This document shows positions 35,728-44,943 of a DNA stretch of 64,000 nt, one piece after another. The notes under the pieces are model-generated. The model did no database searches, was not told where the DNA came from, and worked only from the letters and a program-made list of their open reading frames with translations. How positions within the stretch are numbered: position 1 is the stretch's first letter; each line of letters begins with the position of its first letter. The position numbers and the translations under genes are program-made. Source of the stretch: Marivita cryptomonadis (GTDB taxonomy: Bacteria; Pseudomonadota; Alphaproteobacteria; Rhodobacterales; Rhodobacteraceae); contig NZ_JFKD01000004.1 of assembly GCF_002115725.1 (NCBI RefSeq), positions 186,001 through 250,000 on the forward strand, given 5' to 3'.

Positions 35728-36624
35728 ATGTCGACCGAAACAGCCTTTGAGGCCTACGAGGCGGTGCGGCATCGCCTGCCGTTGGTTGCGCCATCGGGCA
35801 CTGCGTTCCGACGTGCGGCAACGCTCGCGGATATCGCCGATGGGTTCGACGTGTTCCTTCTGGACGCCTTTGGTGTGCTCAACATCGGAGAGGCCGCCAT
35901 TCCCGGAACCCCGGAGCGGATCAGGAACCTGAAGGCGGCTGGCAAACGCGTGTTGGTTGTCTCCAACGCGGCAGGGTTTCCTCATGCCGCGCTGATGGAA
36001 AAGTACACGCGGCTTGGATATGACTTTGCCCCGGATGACGTGATCACCAGCCGCGTGACCTTGTTGGCGGGGTTGAATGGACGACAGAACCTGCATTGGG
36101 GGCTGATGGCCACGCGTAGCACAGGCTTGCGCGATCTCGAAGATCTGAACCTCACGTATCTGGAAGAAGATCCAGCGCCCTATGATGCGGTCGAGGGTAT
36201 CCTTCTGGTTGGCAGCGCCGCTTGGACGGAAGAGCGTCAAGCGCTTTTGGAGGACTCTCTGAGAAAACGCCCGCGTCCGGTGCTTGTTGGCAACCCCGAT
36301 ATCGTGGCTCCGCGCGAAACAGGGTTCTCGGTTGAGCCCGGTCACTTTGCCCATCGTCTGGCCGATCGCACCGGCATCACGCCGGAGTTCTACGGCAAGC
36401 CGTTTCCGGATATTTTTGATCTGGCCTTTAAACGTCTGGGGGACGTGGATCGGTCTCGTGTTTTGATGGTCGGGGATAGCCTTCACACCGACATTCTTGG
36501 GGCACGCAATATCGGGATCTCGTCCGCACTGATTGCGCAATACGGTTTCTTTGCCGGACAGGATGCCGAAAAGGCCGTTTTGGCCACTGGTATCGTGCCC
36601 GATTTCATCGTGGAGCGGCCATGA
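35728..36624 (+). CDS. HAD-superfamily class IIA protein (TIGR01459-like)
   Basis: The protein is 298 residues from ATG 35728. A TTG at 35719 has better spacing from GAGGAG and is a real alternative. Motif I is FLLDAFGVLN: the nucleophile Asp is present, but the usual second Asp of DxD is Phe, as in the TIGR01459 subgroup with DxWGVL. Motif III/IV is in GKPFPDIFDLA and MVGDSLHTDILGA. It may be a sugar or glycerol phosphatase acting on compounds taken up by the flanking Phn- and Ugp-type importers. Loss of the acid/base Asp makes catalysis uncertain. Confidence 0.8.
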   Translation: MSTETAFEAYEAVRHRLPLVAPSGTAFRRAATLADIADGFDVFLLDAFGVLNIGEAAIPGTPERIRNLKAAGKRVLVVSNAAGFPHAALMEKYTRLGYDFAPDDVITSRVTLLAGLNGRQNLHWGLMATRSTGLRDLEDLNLTYLEEDPAPYDAVEGILLVGSAAWTEERQALLEDSLRKRPRPVLVGNPDIVAPRETGFSVEPGHFAHRLADRTGITPEFYGKPFPDIFDLAFKRLGDVDRSRVLMVGDSLHTDILGARNIGISSALIAQYGFFAGQDAEKAVLATGIVPDFIVERP

Positions 36625-36640
36625 CACAAAGCTGTGTCAT
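36621..36640. promoter_or_regulatory. Perfect inverted repeat before ugpB
   Basis: ATGACACA-AAGC-TGTGTCAT has perfect 8-bp arms. It overlaps the HAD stop codon and lies 85 bp before ugpB. Each arm contains TGTCAT, as in a Pho box half-site, but the arrangement is inverted rather than direct. It could be an operator for the GlpR-like regulator or another factor, or an RNA hairpin. No T-run follows. Confidence 0.45.
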
Positions 36641-36724
36641 GCCTGTTCTACCAAACGCGATATCAAATCGCGAAACTGTGGCGGCTTGCCCGCCCAAGAC
36701 GTCCAGCCAAAGAGGGAAATACAA

Positions 36725-38035
36725 ATGAAACATACGATCAGCGTTCTTGCCGCAGCGGCCGTACTGGGGTCTGCCCAGTCTGCAATGGCTCAGACCGAAG
36801 TCGAGTTCTGGCATGCCTTTACCGGTCGCCTTGGCGAACTCGTGGCCGAACAGGTCGAGACATTCAATAACGCGCAATCCGACTACACTGTGGTTGCGAC
36901 GCATAAAGGGAACTACTCGGAAACGCTCAACGCCGGGATCGCCGCGTTCCGCGCAGGTGAGCAGCCGGACATTCTGATGGTGTTCGAAGTGGGCACAGCG
37001 ACGATGATGGCCGCCAAAGGTGCGGTCAAGCCGGTCTACCAGGTTATGGCCGATGCAGGCGCCGAGTTTGACCAATCGAAATACATCAGCTCAGTTTCGG
37101 GCTATTACACCTCGCCGGAAGGCGACATGCTGTCTTTGCCGTTCAATTCGTCCACACCTGTTCTTTGGGTGAACCGTAACAAGCTGCAAGAGGCAGGCAT
37201 TGATCCCGATACCGATCTGTCCACATGGGAACAGGTTGGGACAGTGCTGGGTCAGCTTAAGGACGCAGGCGTGGATTGTCCTATGACGACCGCATGGCAA
37301 AGCTGGATTCATCTCGAAAACCTGTCGGCCTACCACGATGTACCCTTCGCCACCCAGGCCAACGGATTTGACGGCACCGACACCGAGCTTGCGTTCAACA
37401 GCGCCGCACAGGTCGCGCATATTGGCGCGATGGGTGAATGGGCCCAGGATGGCAAGTTCATCTATGCTGGTCGTCGCAACGAAGGCGGTGCAAACTTCCG
37501 CGCCGGGGAATGTGCGCTCTTTACGGAATCGTCAGCGGGCTATGCGGGCATCAAGTCCGAAGCCCAATTCGAATTTGAAGTGCGCCCGCTGCCCTATTGG
37601 TCTGCGGTCGCAAGTGAGCCGCAGAATACCATCATCGGTGGTGCTTCGCTGTGGGTAATGGAAGGCCAGAGCGATGAGGAATACAAAGGCGTTGCTGCGT
37701 TCCTGAACTTTCTGTCCAGCCCGGAAATCCAAGCCAAGTGGCACCAGGACACCGGCTACCTGCCGATCACGTCCGAAGCCGGTGACCTGACCCGTAGCCA
37801 AGGGTTCTATGACGCGAACCCTGGCACCGATATCGCGGTGATCCAGATGACCGCCAAGGAACCGACAGCGAATTCGAAAGGCCTGCGCCTTGGGTCGTTC
37901 GACCAGATCCGTGGCATTATCGACGAAGAACTGGAAGCCGTCTGGGCTGGTGACAAGGACGCGCAAACGGCGCTCGATAGCGCGGTTGAGCGTGGCAATG
38001 CCTTGCTGCGTCGTTTCGAGCAGGCGTCCCGTTAA
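36725..38035 (+). CDS. ugpB: Glycerol-3-phosphate-type ABC binding protein
   Basis: The 436-residue protein has a signal peptide ending SAMAQ and then TEVEFWHAFTGRLGELVAEQ, the UgpB-type opening. Later segments LSLPFNSSTPVLWVNRN and WHQDTGYLPIT are family hallmarks. It binds glycerol 3-phosphate or glycerophosphodiesters in the periplasm. It heads a ugpBAEC operon. Confidence 0.88.
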   Translation: MKHTISVLAAAAVLGSAQSAMAQTEVEFWHAFTGRLGELVAEQVETFNNAQSDYTVVATHKGNYSETLNAGIAAFRAGEQPDILMVFEVGTATMMAAKGAVKPVYQVMADAGAEFDQSKYISSVSGYYTSPEGDMLSLPFNSSTPVLWVNRNKLQEAGIDPDTDLSTWEQVGTVLGQLKDAGVDCPMTTAWQSWIHLENLSAYHDVPFATQANGFDGTDTELAFNSAAQVAHIGAMGEWAQDGKFIYAGRRNEGGANFRAGECALFTESSAGYAGIKSEAQFEFEVRPLPYWSAVASEPQNTIIGGASLWVMEGQSDEEYKGVAAFLNFLSSPEIQAKWHQDTGYLPITSEAGDLTRSQGFYDANPGTDIAVIQMTAKEPTANSKGLRLGSFDQIRGIIDEELEAVWAGDKDAQTALDSAVERGNALLRRFEQASR

Positions 38036-38051
38036 CAACGTTTAAAGGAGA

Positions 38052-38077
38052 GGCTGCCCCGGACCACCGGGGCAGCC
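38052..38077 (+). promoter_or_regulatory. Strong stem-loop between ugpB and ugpA
   Basis: GGCTGCCCCGG (38052-38062) pairs perfectly with CCGGGGCAGCC (38067-38077) around ACCA. This 11-bp stem is 12 bp before the ugpA ATG and lacks a long T-run. It probably favours high ugpB and low ugpA expression. Confidence 0.7.
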
Positions 38078-38089
38078 GTCTTTGGCCTT

Positions 38090-38971
38090 ATGGAAAAGCG
38101 CGTTACGTTCAAAGGCATCTGGCTGCCGCTGCTGCTGGTCCTGCCGCAAATCCTGATCACCGCCATTTTCTTTTTCTATCCGGCGGGGCAGGCGATCTGG
38201 CAGTCGTTGTTCATCCCCGATCCGTTCGGCCTGTCCATGCAATGGGTGGGCTTGGGCAATTTCGAATACCTGTTGTCGGACCGCTATTACCGCGCGTCAT
38301 TTGTGACGACGGCTGTATTCTCGATCCTTGTTACGGTCGTGTCGATGGGTGTCGCGCTGTATCTGGCTATTCTCGCCGACCGTCTGATCAAGGGGTCAGG
38401 CACGTATCGCACGTTGTTGATCTGGCCCTATGCCGTGGCACCGGCGGTGGCCGGGGTGCTGTGGCTGTTCATGTTCAACACCCGCGTCGGTGTCGTGACG
38501 TGGTATCTGGGCCTTCTGGGCTATGACTGGAACCATGTTCTGAACGAAGGCGAAGCGATGGGGCTTGTCGTCGTGGCAAGCGCTTGGGGACGCATCAGCT
38601 ACAACTTCCTCTTTTTCCTTGCAGGACTGCAAGCGATCCCGAAATCGGTGATCGAGGCTGCCGCAATTGACGGCGCGCATTTCTGGACACGGTTCCGCAC
38701 TATCGTCTGGCCGCTTTTGTCTCCGACAACGTTCTTTTTGTTGGTGGTGAATATCATCTACGCCTTCTTCGAAACCTTTGGCGTGATCCACACAATCACC
38801 TCAGGCGGTCCTCAGCAGGCTACGACAATCTTGGTCTACAAGGTCTATTCCGACGGGTTTGTCGGTCAGGACCTAGGTTCGTCTGCAGCGCAGTCCGTGA
38901 TCCTTTTGTTCATCGTGTCGATCCTGACCGTGGTGCAGTTCAAGTTTATCGAACGCAGGGTGCATTACTGA
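38090..38971 (+). CDS. ugpA: Glycerol-3-phosphate-type ABC permease
   Basis: The 293-residue protein has six predicted membrane segments and an MalF/UgpA-type loop, [40 protein letters not shown] is typical of UgpA. Its stop shares a base with the ugpE start. It forms the channel with UgpE. Confidence 0.88.
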   Translation: MEKRVTFKGIWLPLLLVLPQILITAIFFFYPAGQAIWQSLFIPDPFGLSMQWVGLGNFEYLLSDRYYRASFVTTAVFSILVTVVSMGVALYLAILADRLIKGSGTYRTLLIWPYAVAPAVAGVLWLFMFNTRVGVVTWYLGLLGYDWNHVLNEGEAMGLVVVASAWGRISYNFLFFLAGLQAIPKSVIEAAAIDGAHFWTRFRTIVWPLLSPTTFFLLVVNIIYAFFETFGVIHTITSGGPQQATTILVYKVYSDGFVGQDLGSSAAQSVILLFIVSILTVVQFKFIERRVHY

Positions 38972-39825
38972 TGGCTGAACATACTGGAATGGTCGAAAAG
39001 CGCGGCGCCGGGTTGTGGCTGACCCATCTGGGTCTGATCATCGGTGTAGCCTTCATCTTCTTCCCAATCTGGCTGGCCTTCGTCGCATCGACCGTCAGCC
39101 AACCAGAAATCGTGCGGCCACCAATGCCGCTGTGGCCCGGCGACCAGTTCTTCGAGAATTACTCCAAAGCCCTGACCGCCGGGGTGAATGCGCCGGTGGC
39201 GTTGATGCTGGGCAATTCGCTGTTCATGGCTTTGGGTATTGCGATTGGGAAAATCGCGATCTCGCTACTGTCGGCTTTCGCGATTGTCTACTTCAAGTTT
39301 CCCGGCAAAAAGCTGTTCTTCTGGCTGATCTTCCTGACGCTGATGCTGCCAGTGGAGGTGCGCATCGTGCCGACCTACGAAGTGATCGCAAACTTCGGGA
39401 TGCTGAACAGCTATCAGGGTCTGATCCTGCCGTTGATTGCGTCAGCGACGGCAACCTTCCTGTTCCGGCAGTTTTTCATGACAGTGCCGGACGAACTTGC
39501 CGAAGCGGCGCGGGTCGATGGGGCAGGGCCGATGCGGTTCTTCTTTGACATTCTACTGCCAATGAGCCGCACGAATATCGCGGCGCTCTTCGTCATCCTG
39601 TTTATCTATGGCTGGAACCAGTACCTCTGGCCGCTTCTGATCACCACCGATCCGGACATGAACACCATCGTCATGGGCATCAAGCAGATGTTCCCTTCAG
39701 GCGATGACATTGCCGACTGGCCCGTCATCATGGCGACCTCGATCCTTGCGATGGTGCCGCCGGTGATCGTGGTTGTCGGCATGCAAAAGCTGTTCATCCG
39801 TGGGCTTGTGGAAAGCGAGAAATAA
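38971..39825 (+). CDS. ugpE: Glycerol-3-phosphate-type ABC permease
   Basis: The 284-residue protein is of MalG/UgpE type, with [20 protein letters not shown] and the EAA loop [40 protein letters not shown] is diagnostic for UgpE. It is translationally coupled to ugpA. Confidence 0.88.
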   Translation: MAEHTGMVEKRGAGLWLTHLGLIIGVAFIFFPIWLAFVASTVSQPEIVRPPMPLWPGDQFFENYSKALTAGVNAPVALMLGNSLFMALGIAIGKIAISLLSAFAIVYFKFPGKKLFFWLIFLTLMLPVEVRIVPTYEVIANFGMLNSYQGLILPLIASATATFLFRQFFMTVPDELAEAARVDGAGPMRFFFDILLPMSRTNIAALFVILFIYGWNQYLWPLLITTDPDMNTIVMGIKQMFPSGDDIADWPVIMATSILAMVPPVIVVVGMQKLFIRGLVESEK

Positions 39826-39829
39826 GAAA

Positions 39830-40828
39830 ATGGCAACGCTGACCCTTAACAACGTCAAGAAATCCTTTGGCAAAACAGACGTCATTCATGGCGTGTCCAT
39901 CGACGTGCAAGATGGCGAATTCATCGTGATCGTTGGGCCGTCCGGCTGTGGCAAGTCCACGTTGCTGCGCATGGTGGCCGGGCTTGAGACCATCACCGAT
40001 GGCGAAGTGCAAATCGGTGGACGGCGCGTCAATGAAGAGGAACCGATGGCGCGCGATATCGCGATGGTGTTTCAAAACTACGCGCTTTATCCGCATATGT
40101 CGGTGTTTGACAACATGGCCTACGGGCTAAAGATCGCCAAAGTGCCCCGGTCCGAAATCGAAGAACGCGTCGCTCAGGCGGCCAAACTCTTGCAGCTTGA
40201 ACCCTACCTTCAGCGCAAACCGCGCGAGTTGTCTGGTGGACAACGCCAACGTGTTGCAATGGGCCGCGCCATCGTACGCAAACCTGCGGTTTTCCTGTTC
40301 GACGAACCGCTGTCCAACCTCGACGCGAAACTGCGGGTTCAGATGCGATTGGAAATTCGCGCCCTGCAACGCGAACTTGGGGTGACGGCGCTCTACGTGA
40401 CCCATGATCAGGTCGAGGCGATGACGATGGCCGACCGGATGATCGTGATGAATGGCGGTATAGCGGATCAGATCGGCAAGCCGCTTGAGGTGTATGCCAA
40501 TCCGGCAACTGAATTCGTGGCGGGTTTTATCGGATCGCCGCCAACGAATTTTATGACCGGTGCTCTGTTAGGCCGTTCTGCAGAGACCAAGATCGGCGTG
40601 CGCCCGGAGCACATCACGATCTCGGATGCTGACAGGTTGAAGGCGCGCGTCACCTATTGCGAAGCCCTTGGCGCGGAAACACTTGTGCATTTGATGGTCG
40701 CGGATGGGTCGAAAATCACCGTGCGGCAGGATGCCAGCCTGCCCTTGCCTGAGGAAGGCACCGAGGTGGGATTAACTTGGGCAGATGCAGATGAGATGAA
40801 TTTTGACGCCACTGGTAAGCGTATCTGA
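39830..40828 (+). CDS. ugpC: Glycerol-3-phosphate-type ABC ATP-binding protein
   Basis: The 332-residue MalK/UgpC-type ATPase has Walker [11 protein letters not shown], signature [15 protein letters not shown], Walker [12 protein letters not shown] and a TOBE/MalK regulatory domain with IGVRPEHI. The ATG at 39830 is 5 bp after ugpE. The ribosome site is weak, so translation is probably coupled. It ends the ugp operon. Confidence 0.88.
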   Translation: MATLTLNNVKKSFGKTDVIHGVSIDVQDGEFIVIVGPSGCGKSTLLRMVAGLETITDGEVQIGGRRVNEEEPMARDIAMVFQNYALYPHMSVFDNMAYGLKIAKVPRSEIEERVAQAAKLLQLEPYLQRKPRELSGGQRQRVAMGRAIVRKPAVFLFDEPLSNLDAKLRVQMRLEIRALQRELGVTALYVTHDQVEAMTMADRMIVMNGGIADQIGKPLEVYANPATEFVAGFIGSPPTNFMTGALLGRSAETKIGVRPEHITISDADRLKARVTYCEALGAETLVHLMVADGSKITVRQDASLPLPEEGTEVGLTWADADEMNFDATGKRI

Positions 40829-41211
40829 AGGGGCCTTCGTTTCGGAAATTTTGCATGCGCCCTTGTCAAAAACAGTCCGATTGCACGCAATCCGCGCGAC
40901 CGCCTCATTCTTAGAGCTGATGACAGGGACCAGTCTTCAGGGCAGGCGGCCGGCTAACTGAAACGGACTGATCGCTACCCGTCAATCCTTCCAAGCTGCG
41001 ATGTGGTTGCGGGAAAGTCACCAAAAAACTTGGCGCACTACAATCACCGCGATGGCAAGACTTTGGTGGTCCTTCAAGCCGCCGCCCGAAGGTCATTGGC
41101 CAATCTTGAGGCCAAGCATAGGTTATTTGTCAGATCGGCAATCTGGCAGCAGAGCGCGCACGCCTGCGCTGAATGTGTTTACAATAAATACGTCATCAAT
41201 CTTTGTCAGGG
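40829..41211. other. Intergenic region between ugpC and the phn promoter
   Basis: About 380 bases hold no gene I can support. A small 12-bp palindrome GAAGGGGCCTTC follows the ugpC stop but lacks a T-run and has almost no loop. The remaining sequence has no recognisable protein on either strand. The functional elements are the Pho-box-like and operator sequences at the right end, listed separately. Confidence 0.5.
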
Positions 41212-41229
41212 GCGACACACAGCTGTCAC
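41212..41229 (+). promoter_or_regulatory. Pho-box-like direct repeat upstream of phnF
   Basis: GCGACACACAGCTGTCAC has its two 7-mers 11 bp apart, as in PhoB boxes. The second half, CTGTCAC, is near-perfect and the first half weak. It lies 18 bp before the PhnF operator, the same order as at phnC. PhoB control of this operon is inferred. Confidence 0.5.
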
Positions 41230-41247
41230 AACCCGTGCCTAAACGTA

Positions 41248-41263
41248 ATTCATTCGGATGAAT
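41248..41263 (+). promoter_or_regulatory. PhnF operator candidate, copy 1
   Basis: ATTCATTCGGATGAAT has palindromic ATTCAT/ATGAAT arms and is repeated exactly at 47697-47712 and in inverted form at 58963-58978. Here it touches the start of phnF itself and ends 6 bp before the ATG at 41270. That layout fits autoregulation by the GntR-family PhnF repressor. Confidence 0.75.
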
Positions 41264-41269
41264 ATCAGT

Positions 41270-41995
41270 ATGAAACGAGACCGCTGGCGCGAAATTCGCG
41301 CGACTTTGGAAAAAGAAATCATGGACGGCATCCTCGAGCCCGGGGCAAAACTCCCGACCGAGCCGGAACTGGTGCAGATCCACCAAGCCGGACGGCACAG
41401 CATTCGCCGGGCCATCGCTGAACTGGCCAAAACCGGTCACCTGAGCATTGAGCAAGGGCGCGGCACTTTCGTGCAATCGCGGCCCAAGTTGGAATACACG
41501 ATTGGTCAGCGCACACGCCTTCGGCGCAATATGGCGTCCCAAGGCGTTGATGTGTCCGGTGCGATGCTGGGTGTCGAAAGGCTCGAGGCGTCCGCACATG
41601 TCGCCTCGCAGCTCAAGATCGACATCGGCGCAGACGTGGTCGCGACCCGGCGTCTAACGATGGCTGACGATGTGCCGATTTCGTTCGGAACTATCTATCA
41701 TGACGCTAGCCGCTTTTCGTCTTACGCAGAGCGGCGCGAAGCCCTTGGGTCTGTGTCGCAGGTCTATGCATCTTACGGAATTCAGGATTACGTCCGCGCC
41801 AGCACGCAGATGTTCGCACGCGCTGCAACTGACCAAGAAGCGCGTCAATTGCGCCAGCATTCCGATATGCCGGTGATCGTCATCTCTGCAGTGGATGCAG
41901 AGATGGATGGCACACCCTTGGCCTTCAGTGAAGTGATCTGGTCTGCCGCGCGCGTGCGATTCAGCATAGACACAACCGGAGATCCAGAGACATGA
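41270..41995 (+). CDS. phnF: GntR-family transcriptional regulator of phosphonate genes
   Basis: The protein is 241 residues from ATG 41270. The ATG at 41258 lies inside the operator and has no ribosome site, so it is less likely. The N-terminal GntR winged helix includes LPTEPELVQIHQAGRHSIRR and LSIEQGRGTFV. The C-terminal UTRA-type ligand domain includes VVATRRLTMADDVPISFGTI. It overlaps phnG by 4 bp. I infer that it represses its own operon and the two other operons that carry the same 16-bp site. Confidence 0.87.
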   Translation: MKRDRWREIRATLEKEIMDGILEPGAKLPTEPELVQIHQAGRHSIRRAIAELAKTGHLSIEQGRGTFVQSRPKLEYTIGQRTRLRRNMASQGVDVSGAMLGVERLEASAHVASQLKIDIGADVVATRRLTMADDVPISFGTIYHDASRFSSYAERREALGSVSQVYASYGIQDYVRASTQMFARAATDQEARQLRQHSDMPVIVISAVDAEMDGTPLAFSEVIWSAARVRFSIDTTGDPET

Positions 41996-42435
41996 CCCGA
42001 CCGCCGCAAAGCCTGCAAGGGTGGACGCATGAAGCGCAACTTTCCGTTCTCGCACGAGCGGACACCGCCCGGCTCAAGGCCTTTGCCGATCCATTGATCA
42101 CTGATTTGCCCGACATCTCGGTCGTTGAGAACCGCACCGGGCTTGTGATGCTGCCAATGCGTGACACGGCGCAGGGGACACATTTTCACCTTGGCGAAGT
42201 GCTGATGAGCGAGGCGCGGATTTCTGCCGATGGGCAAGAAGGCTACGCGATGCGGCGCGGTCGCGACCTTGCGGCGGCGATGGCAATGGCGGTGGTCGAT
42301 CTGGTGGTGGCATTGGGGCATGCGCAAGATGCGTGCCGCGCGTTCCTCGAGGCCGAAGCCAAAGCGCAATCAGATGCCGACACTCTAACCCTTCGTCGGG
42401 TCGAGGCGACCCGTGTTGATATGGAGACGTTCTGA
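41992..42435 (+). CDS. phnG: C-P lyase core subunit PhnG
   Basis: The 147-residue protein matches PhnG in length and pattern, with LSVLARADTARL near the start, FHLGEVLMSEARI and GYAMRRGRD mid-protein, and a C-terminal RRVEATRVDMETF. PhnG is part of the PhnGHIJ core that attaches a phosphonate to the ribose of ATP. It is coupled to phnF and shares its last base with phnH. Confidence 0.88.
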   Translation: MTRPPQSLQGWTHEAQLSVLARADTARLKAFADPLITDLPDISVVENRTGLVMLPMRDTAQGTHFHLGEVLMSEARISADGQEGYAMRRGRDLAAAMAMAVVDLVVALGHAQDACRAFLEAEAKAQSDADTLTLRRVEATRVDMETF

Positions 42436-42968
42436 TGAGTGTTTTTCCTGTCCCGTCGGCTTTCGAGACACGCAGCAACGCCACGTTCGATGCCATCATG
42501 TGGGCTCTTGCCCGTCCGGGGATGACCCGGGACCTGCCTGAAGAGGGTATGGCGCAGATCGTCGAAGCGTTGATCGACCGGGAATGTGCGGTTCATTGCG
42601 CAAACCCCGAATTGGCCAACGTCGCGCGGGCTGCAGGTGCTTTGATGGTGGCGCTTGATGCAGCGGATCATGTCTTTGTCGAAGATGTACCTTTGGCTTT
42701 GCTGGATCAGCTGCGATGCGGGTCTGATCTGCATCCTGACGATGGTGCAACCTTGATCGCTTGCGCGGACCTCTCTGGCGGATCGCGGGTGCGGATGACC
42801 GGCCCCGGCGTCGATGGCAGGGTCGAGCTGTTGATCGGCGGATTGCCCGCCGATTTCTGGCACCGCCGTGCGCGGGCCATGCGCTATCCGATGGGGTTTG
42901 AGATTTTGCTGGTCGACGGAGCGCGCATTCTGGGTGTGCCTCGGTCAACGGTTGTGGAGGTGCTCTGA
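42435..42968 (+). CDS. phnH: C-P lyase core subunit PhnH
   Basis: The 177-residue protein begins with the PhnH pattern ETRSNATFDAIMWALARPGM and contains GATLIACADLSGGSRVRMTG and MRYPMGFEILLVDGARILGVPRST, split across family landmarks. PhnH is a structural core subunit with a fold related to PLP enzymes but no cofactor. It shares its last base with phnI. Confidence 0.88.
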   Translation: MSVFPVPSAFETRSNATFDAIMWALARPGMTRDLPEEGMAQIVEALIDRECAVHCANPELANVARAAGALMVALDAADHVFVEDVPLALLDQLRCGSDLHPDDGATLIACADLSGGSRVRMTGPGVDGRVELLIGGLPADFWHRRARAMRYPMGFEILLVDGARILGVPRSTVVEVL

Positions 42969-44032
42969 TGGCATATGTGGCAACACGTGGCGGTGAACGC
43001 GCCATCGAGCAGTCCCAACGCCTGTTCAAGGCCGAGATGGGAACGATCACGCCGGAACGTGTAGCCGAGATCCGCGCGGCCATGCCATATCTGATCGACC
43101 GGGTGATGGGAGAGGCGTCGCTTTACGATGAAGATCTCGCTGCGCTGGCCTTGGCGCAAACTGGCGGCGAATTGTACGAGGCGGTCCTTTTACTGCGGGC
43201 ATGGCGGACAACACAGCCGCGCATCGCCGTGGCTGAACCTGTCACGCAGGGCGCGCTGTTCACGCATCGGCGTATCTCAGCCGCGTTCAAGGATATTCCC
43301 GGTGGGCAGGTGCTGGGCCCGACGCTGGACTATGCGCATCGTATTCTAGCGACCGAAGTGCTGGACGGTCAGACGAACAGCCCAGAACCGGTAGAGGCGG
43401 CAGCCAAGCCGTCGCCTGCACAGCAACCTTCAGTCGCGGCATGGCAGGCTGAAAACGGTCTGCTGAGCGGGGCGGTGTCGGACACTTTGACCGGCAACGA
43501 CATTCCAGATGTCACCCGCGAGCCGCTCTTGTTCCCGGCCAAACGCGCCCACACGCTGCAAAGCCTTGCGCGGGCTGAAACCGGCGGCGTGCTGGCCTTG
43601 GGCTATGCCGCGCAGCGCGGTTATGGTCAGGCGCATCCGACGGTCAACGAGTTGCGCCTGGCCGAAGCAGAGGTGGTCGTCACCCATCCGCGAGGGACGC
43701 AGTTCAGCGCTGGGCGCGTGAAGGTAAGTCAGGCCGAAGTGGTTTCCAAGAAAGGCGAACAGCTTGAACTTGGTTTCTCGGCGACGCTGGGTTGGAACGA
43801 GGTCAAGGTGATCGCGGCGGCCACGTTGGACCTGAACTCAAAAGGTGCGCCCAAAGGGTCGGCAACGGAAGAGGAGTTCTTCCTCTACCACACTGAAGGT
43901 GTCGAAAGCTCTGGCTTCTGCATTCACTTCAAACTGCCGCATTACGTCACCTTCCAGTCCAGTCTTGATGCCATGCGCGACGCGAAGGCCAAGAAGGCCG
44001 CCAAGGAAAAAAGCCCGGAGCTTGCAGAATGA
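42968..44032 (+). CDS. phnI: C-P lyase core subunit PhnI (nucleosidase)
   Basis: PhnI, helped by PhnG, H and L, displaces adenine from ATP with phosphonate. The 354-residue protein has GGERAIEQSQRLF, HRRISAAFKDIPGGQVLGPT and YAAQRGYGQAHPTVNELRLA. Near the C-terminus, FCIHFKLPHYVTFQ keeps the two His residues that bind zinc at the PhnI/PhnJ site in E. coli. It overlaps phnJ by 4 bp. Confidence 0.88.
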   Translation: MAYVATRGGERAIEQSQRLFKAEMGTITPERVAEIRAAMPYLIDRVMGEASLYDEDLAALALAQTGGELYEAVLLLRAWRTTQPRIAVAEPVTQGALFTHRRISAAFKDIPGGQVLGPTLDYAHRILATEVLDGQTNSPEPVEAAAKPSPAQQPSVAAWQAENGLLSGAVSDTLTGNDIPDVTREPLLFPAKRAHTLQSLARAETGGVLALGYAAQRGYGQAHPTVNELRLAEAEVVVTHPRGTQFSAGRVKVSQAEVVSKKGEQLELGFSATLGWNEVKVIAAATLDLNSKGAPKGSATEEEFFLYHTEGVESSGFCIHFKLPHYVTFQSSLDAMRDAKAKKAAKEKSPELAE

Positions 44033-44943
44033 CACTCAAAACTCTGACCAAACCTTGGGAGCCGATGTCGTACGGCTTTCTTGATGGGTCTGCCAAGCGC
44101 GAGATCCGGCGCAAGATGATCAAGGCGATTGCCGTACCTGGTTGCCAGATGCCCTATGCCAGCCGAGAAGTACCGATGGCGCGGGGCTGGGGCACGGGCG
44201 GGCTTCAGGTGTCGCTGACGCTGGTGAATCCGTCCATGCGGGTCAAGGTGATCGACCAAGGGGCTGACGATAGCGTCAATGCAGCATCGATCCGGCGCTT
44301 TATCGCGCGGGTCGCGGGCACGCCGACCACGATGGACACGCTTGACGCTGATCTGATCCAGTCGCGTCACCGCATCCCCGAGGAAGTTCTGCGCGAAGAC
44401 CAAGTGTTGGTGTTGCAAGTGCCCAACCCGGAACCACTGCGCCCGGTGCAGCCAAACATGTCCATTGCCCGTCAGATGCACGCGGATGCGGATTACGGAC
44501 GCATGTGGTTGCAGCTTTACGAACAGATCGTGCGATCGGGTCGGGTTATGCAGGGGGCAAGCTATCCGAGCCTCGTTCACGGGCGTCACGTCATGACGCC
44601 GTCACCGATTCCGCGATGGGACGTCCCGAAATTGCACATGGCAAAACACCTTACCATCCTGTCGGCCGGTCGCGAAAAGCGCATCTTTGCGGTGCCGCCT
44701 TTCACCCGGGTCGAACCACTTGTTTTCTCTGACGTGCCTTACAGGGTCGAGGAGCACGCAGAATTGACCTGTCATAGGTCCGGCACGCGCGGATTTTTCA
44801 TGAATGAAATCCCGCAGGACAACGGAACCTCGACCTTTGAGGTTTCGGACAGCGAATGGGGTGTGAAGTCAATCCGCCGCCGCGATGGCGAAGACGTTGC
44901 GCTGGGCGAGACGTGGTACAAGAACGGAAAGATGTCGTCATGA
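44029..44943 (+). CDS. phnJ: PhnJ-family protein lacking the radical-SAM cysteines
   Basis: PhnJ normally cleaves the C-P bond of ribose phosphonate phosphate using a [4Fe-4S] cluster and SAM. This 304-residue homologue keeps the fold landmarks: GFLDGSAKREIRRKM, KAIAVPGCQMPYASREVPM, GWGTGGLQVS, VIDQGADDSVNA, the QSRHRIPE His114, and GREKRIFAVPPFTRV. The C-terminal CX2CX21C-X5-C set (Cys241, 244, 266 and 272 in E. coli) is absent. FVCSDTDYC becomes FEVSDSEWG, and at most Cys248 corresponds to one of the four. The Gly of VPG is kept. The frame reads through cleanly and overlaps phnK (ATGA), so this is not a visible frameshift. Confidence 0.85.
   Translation: MTLKTLTKPWEPMSYGFLDGSAKREIRRKMIKAIAVPGCQMPYASREVPMARGWGTGGLQVSLTLVNPSMRVKVIDQGADDSVNAASIRRFIARVAGTPTTMDTLDADLIQSRHRIPEEVLREDQVLVLQVPNPEPLRPVQPNMSIARQMHADADYGRMWLQLYEQIVRSGRVMQGASYPSLVHGRHVMTPSPIPRWDVPKLHMAKHLTILSAGREKRIFAVPPFTRVEPLVFSDVPYRVEEHAELTCHRSGTRGFFMNEIPQDNGTSTFEVSDSEWGVKSIRRRDGEDVALGETWYKNGKMSS

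Noticed and set aside
38052..38077. Hairpin between ugpB and ugpA as a full terminator
   Set aside because: There is no T-run and the same operon clearly continues 12 bp later. An attenuator or mRNA-stability role is more likely.
40829..41211. Small ORFs on both strands between ugpC and phnF
   Set aside because: None has a ribosome site or recognisable sequence. The region is regulatory or empty.
41258..41260. ATG at 41258 as the phnF start
   Set aside because: It lies inside the operator palindrome and has no Shine-Dalgarno sequence. ATG 41270 gives a normal GntR N-terminus.
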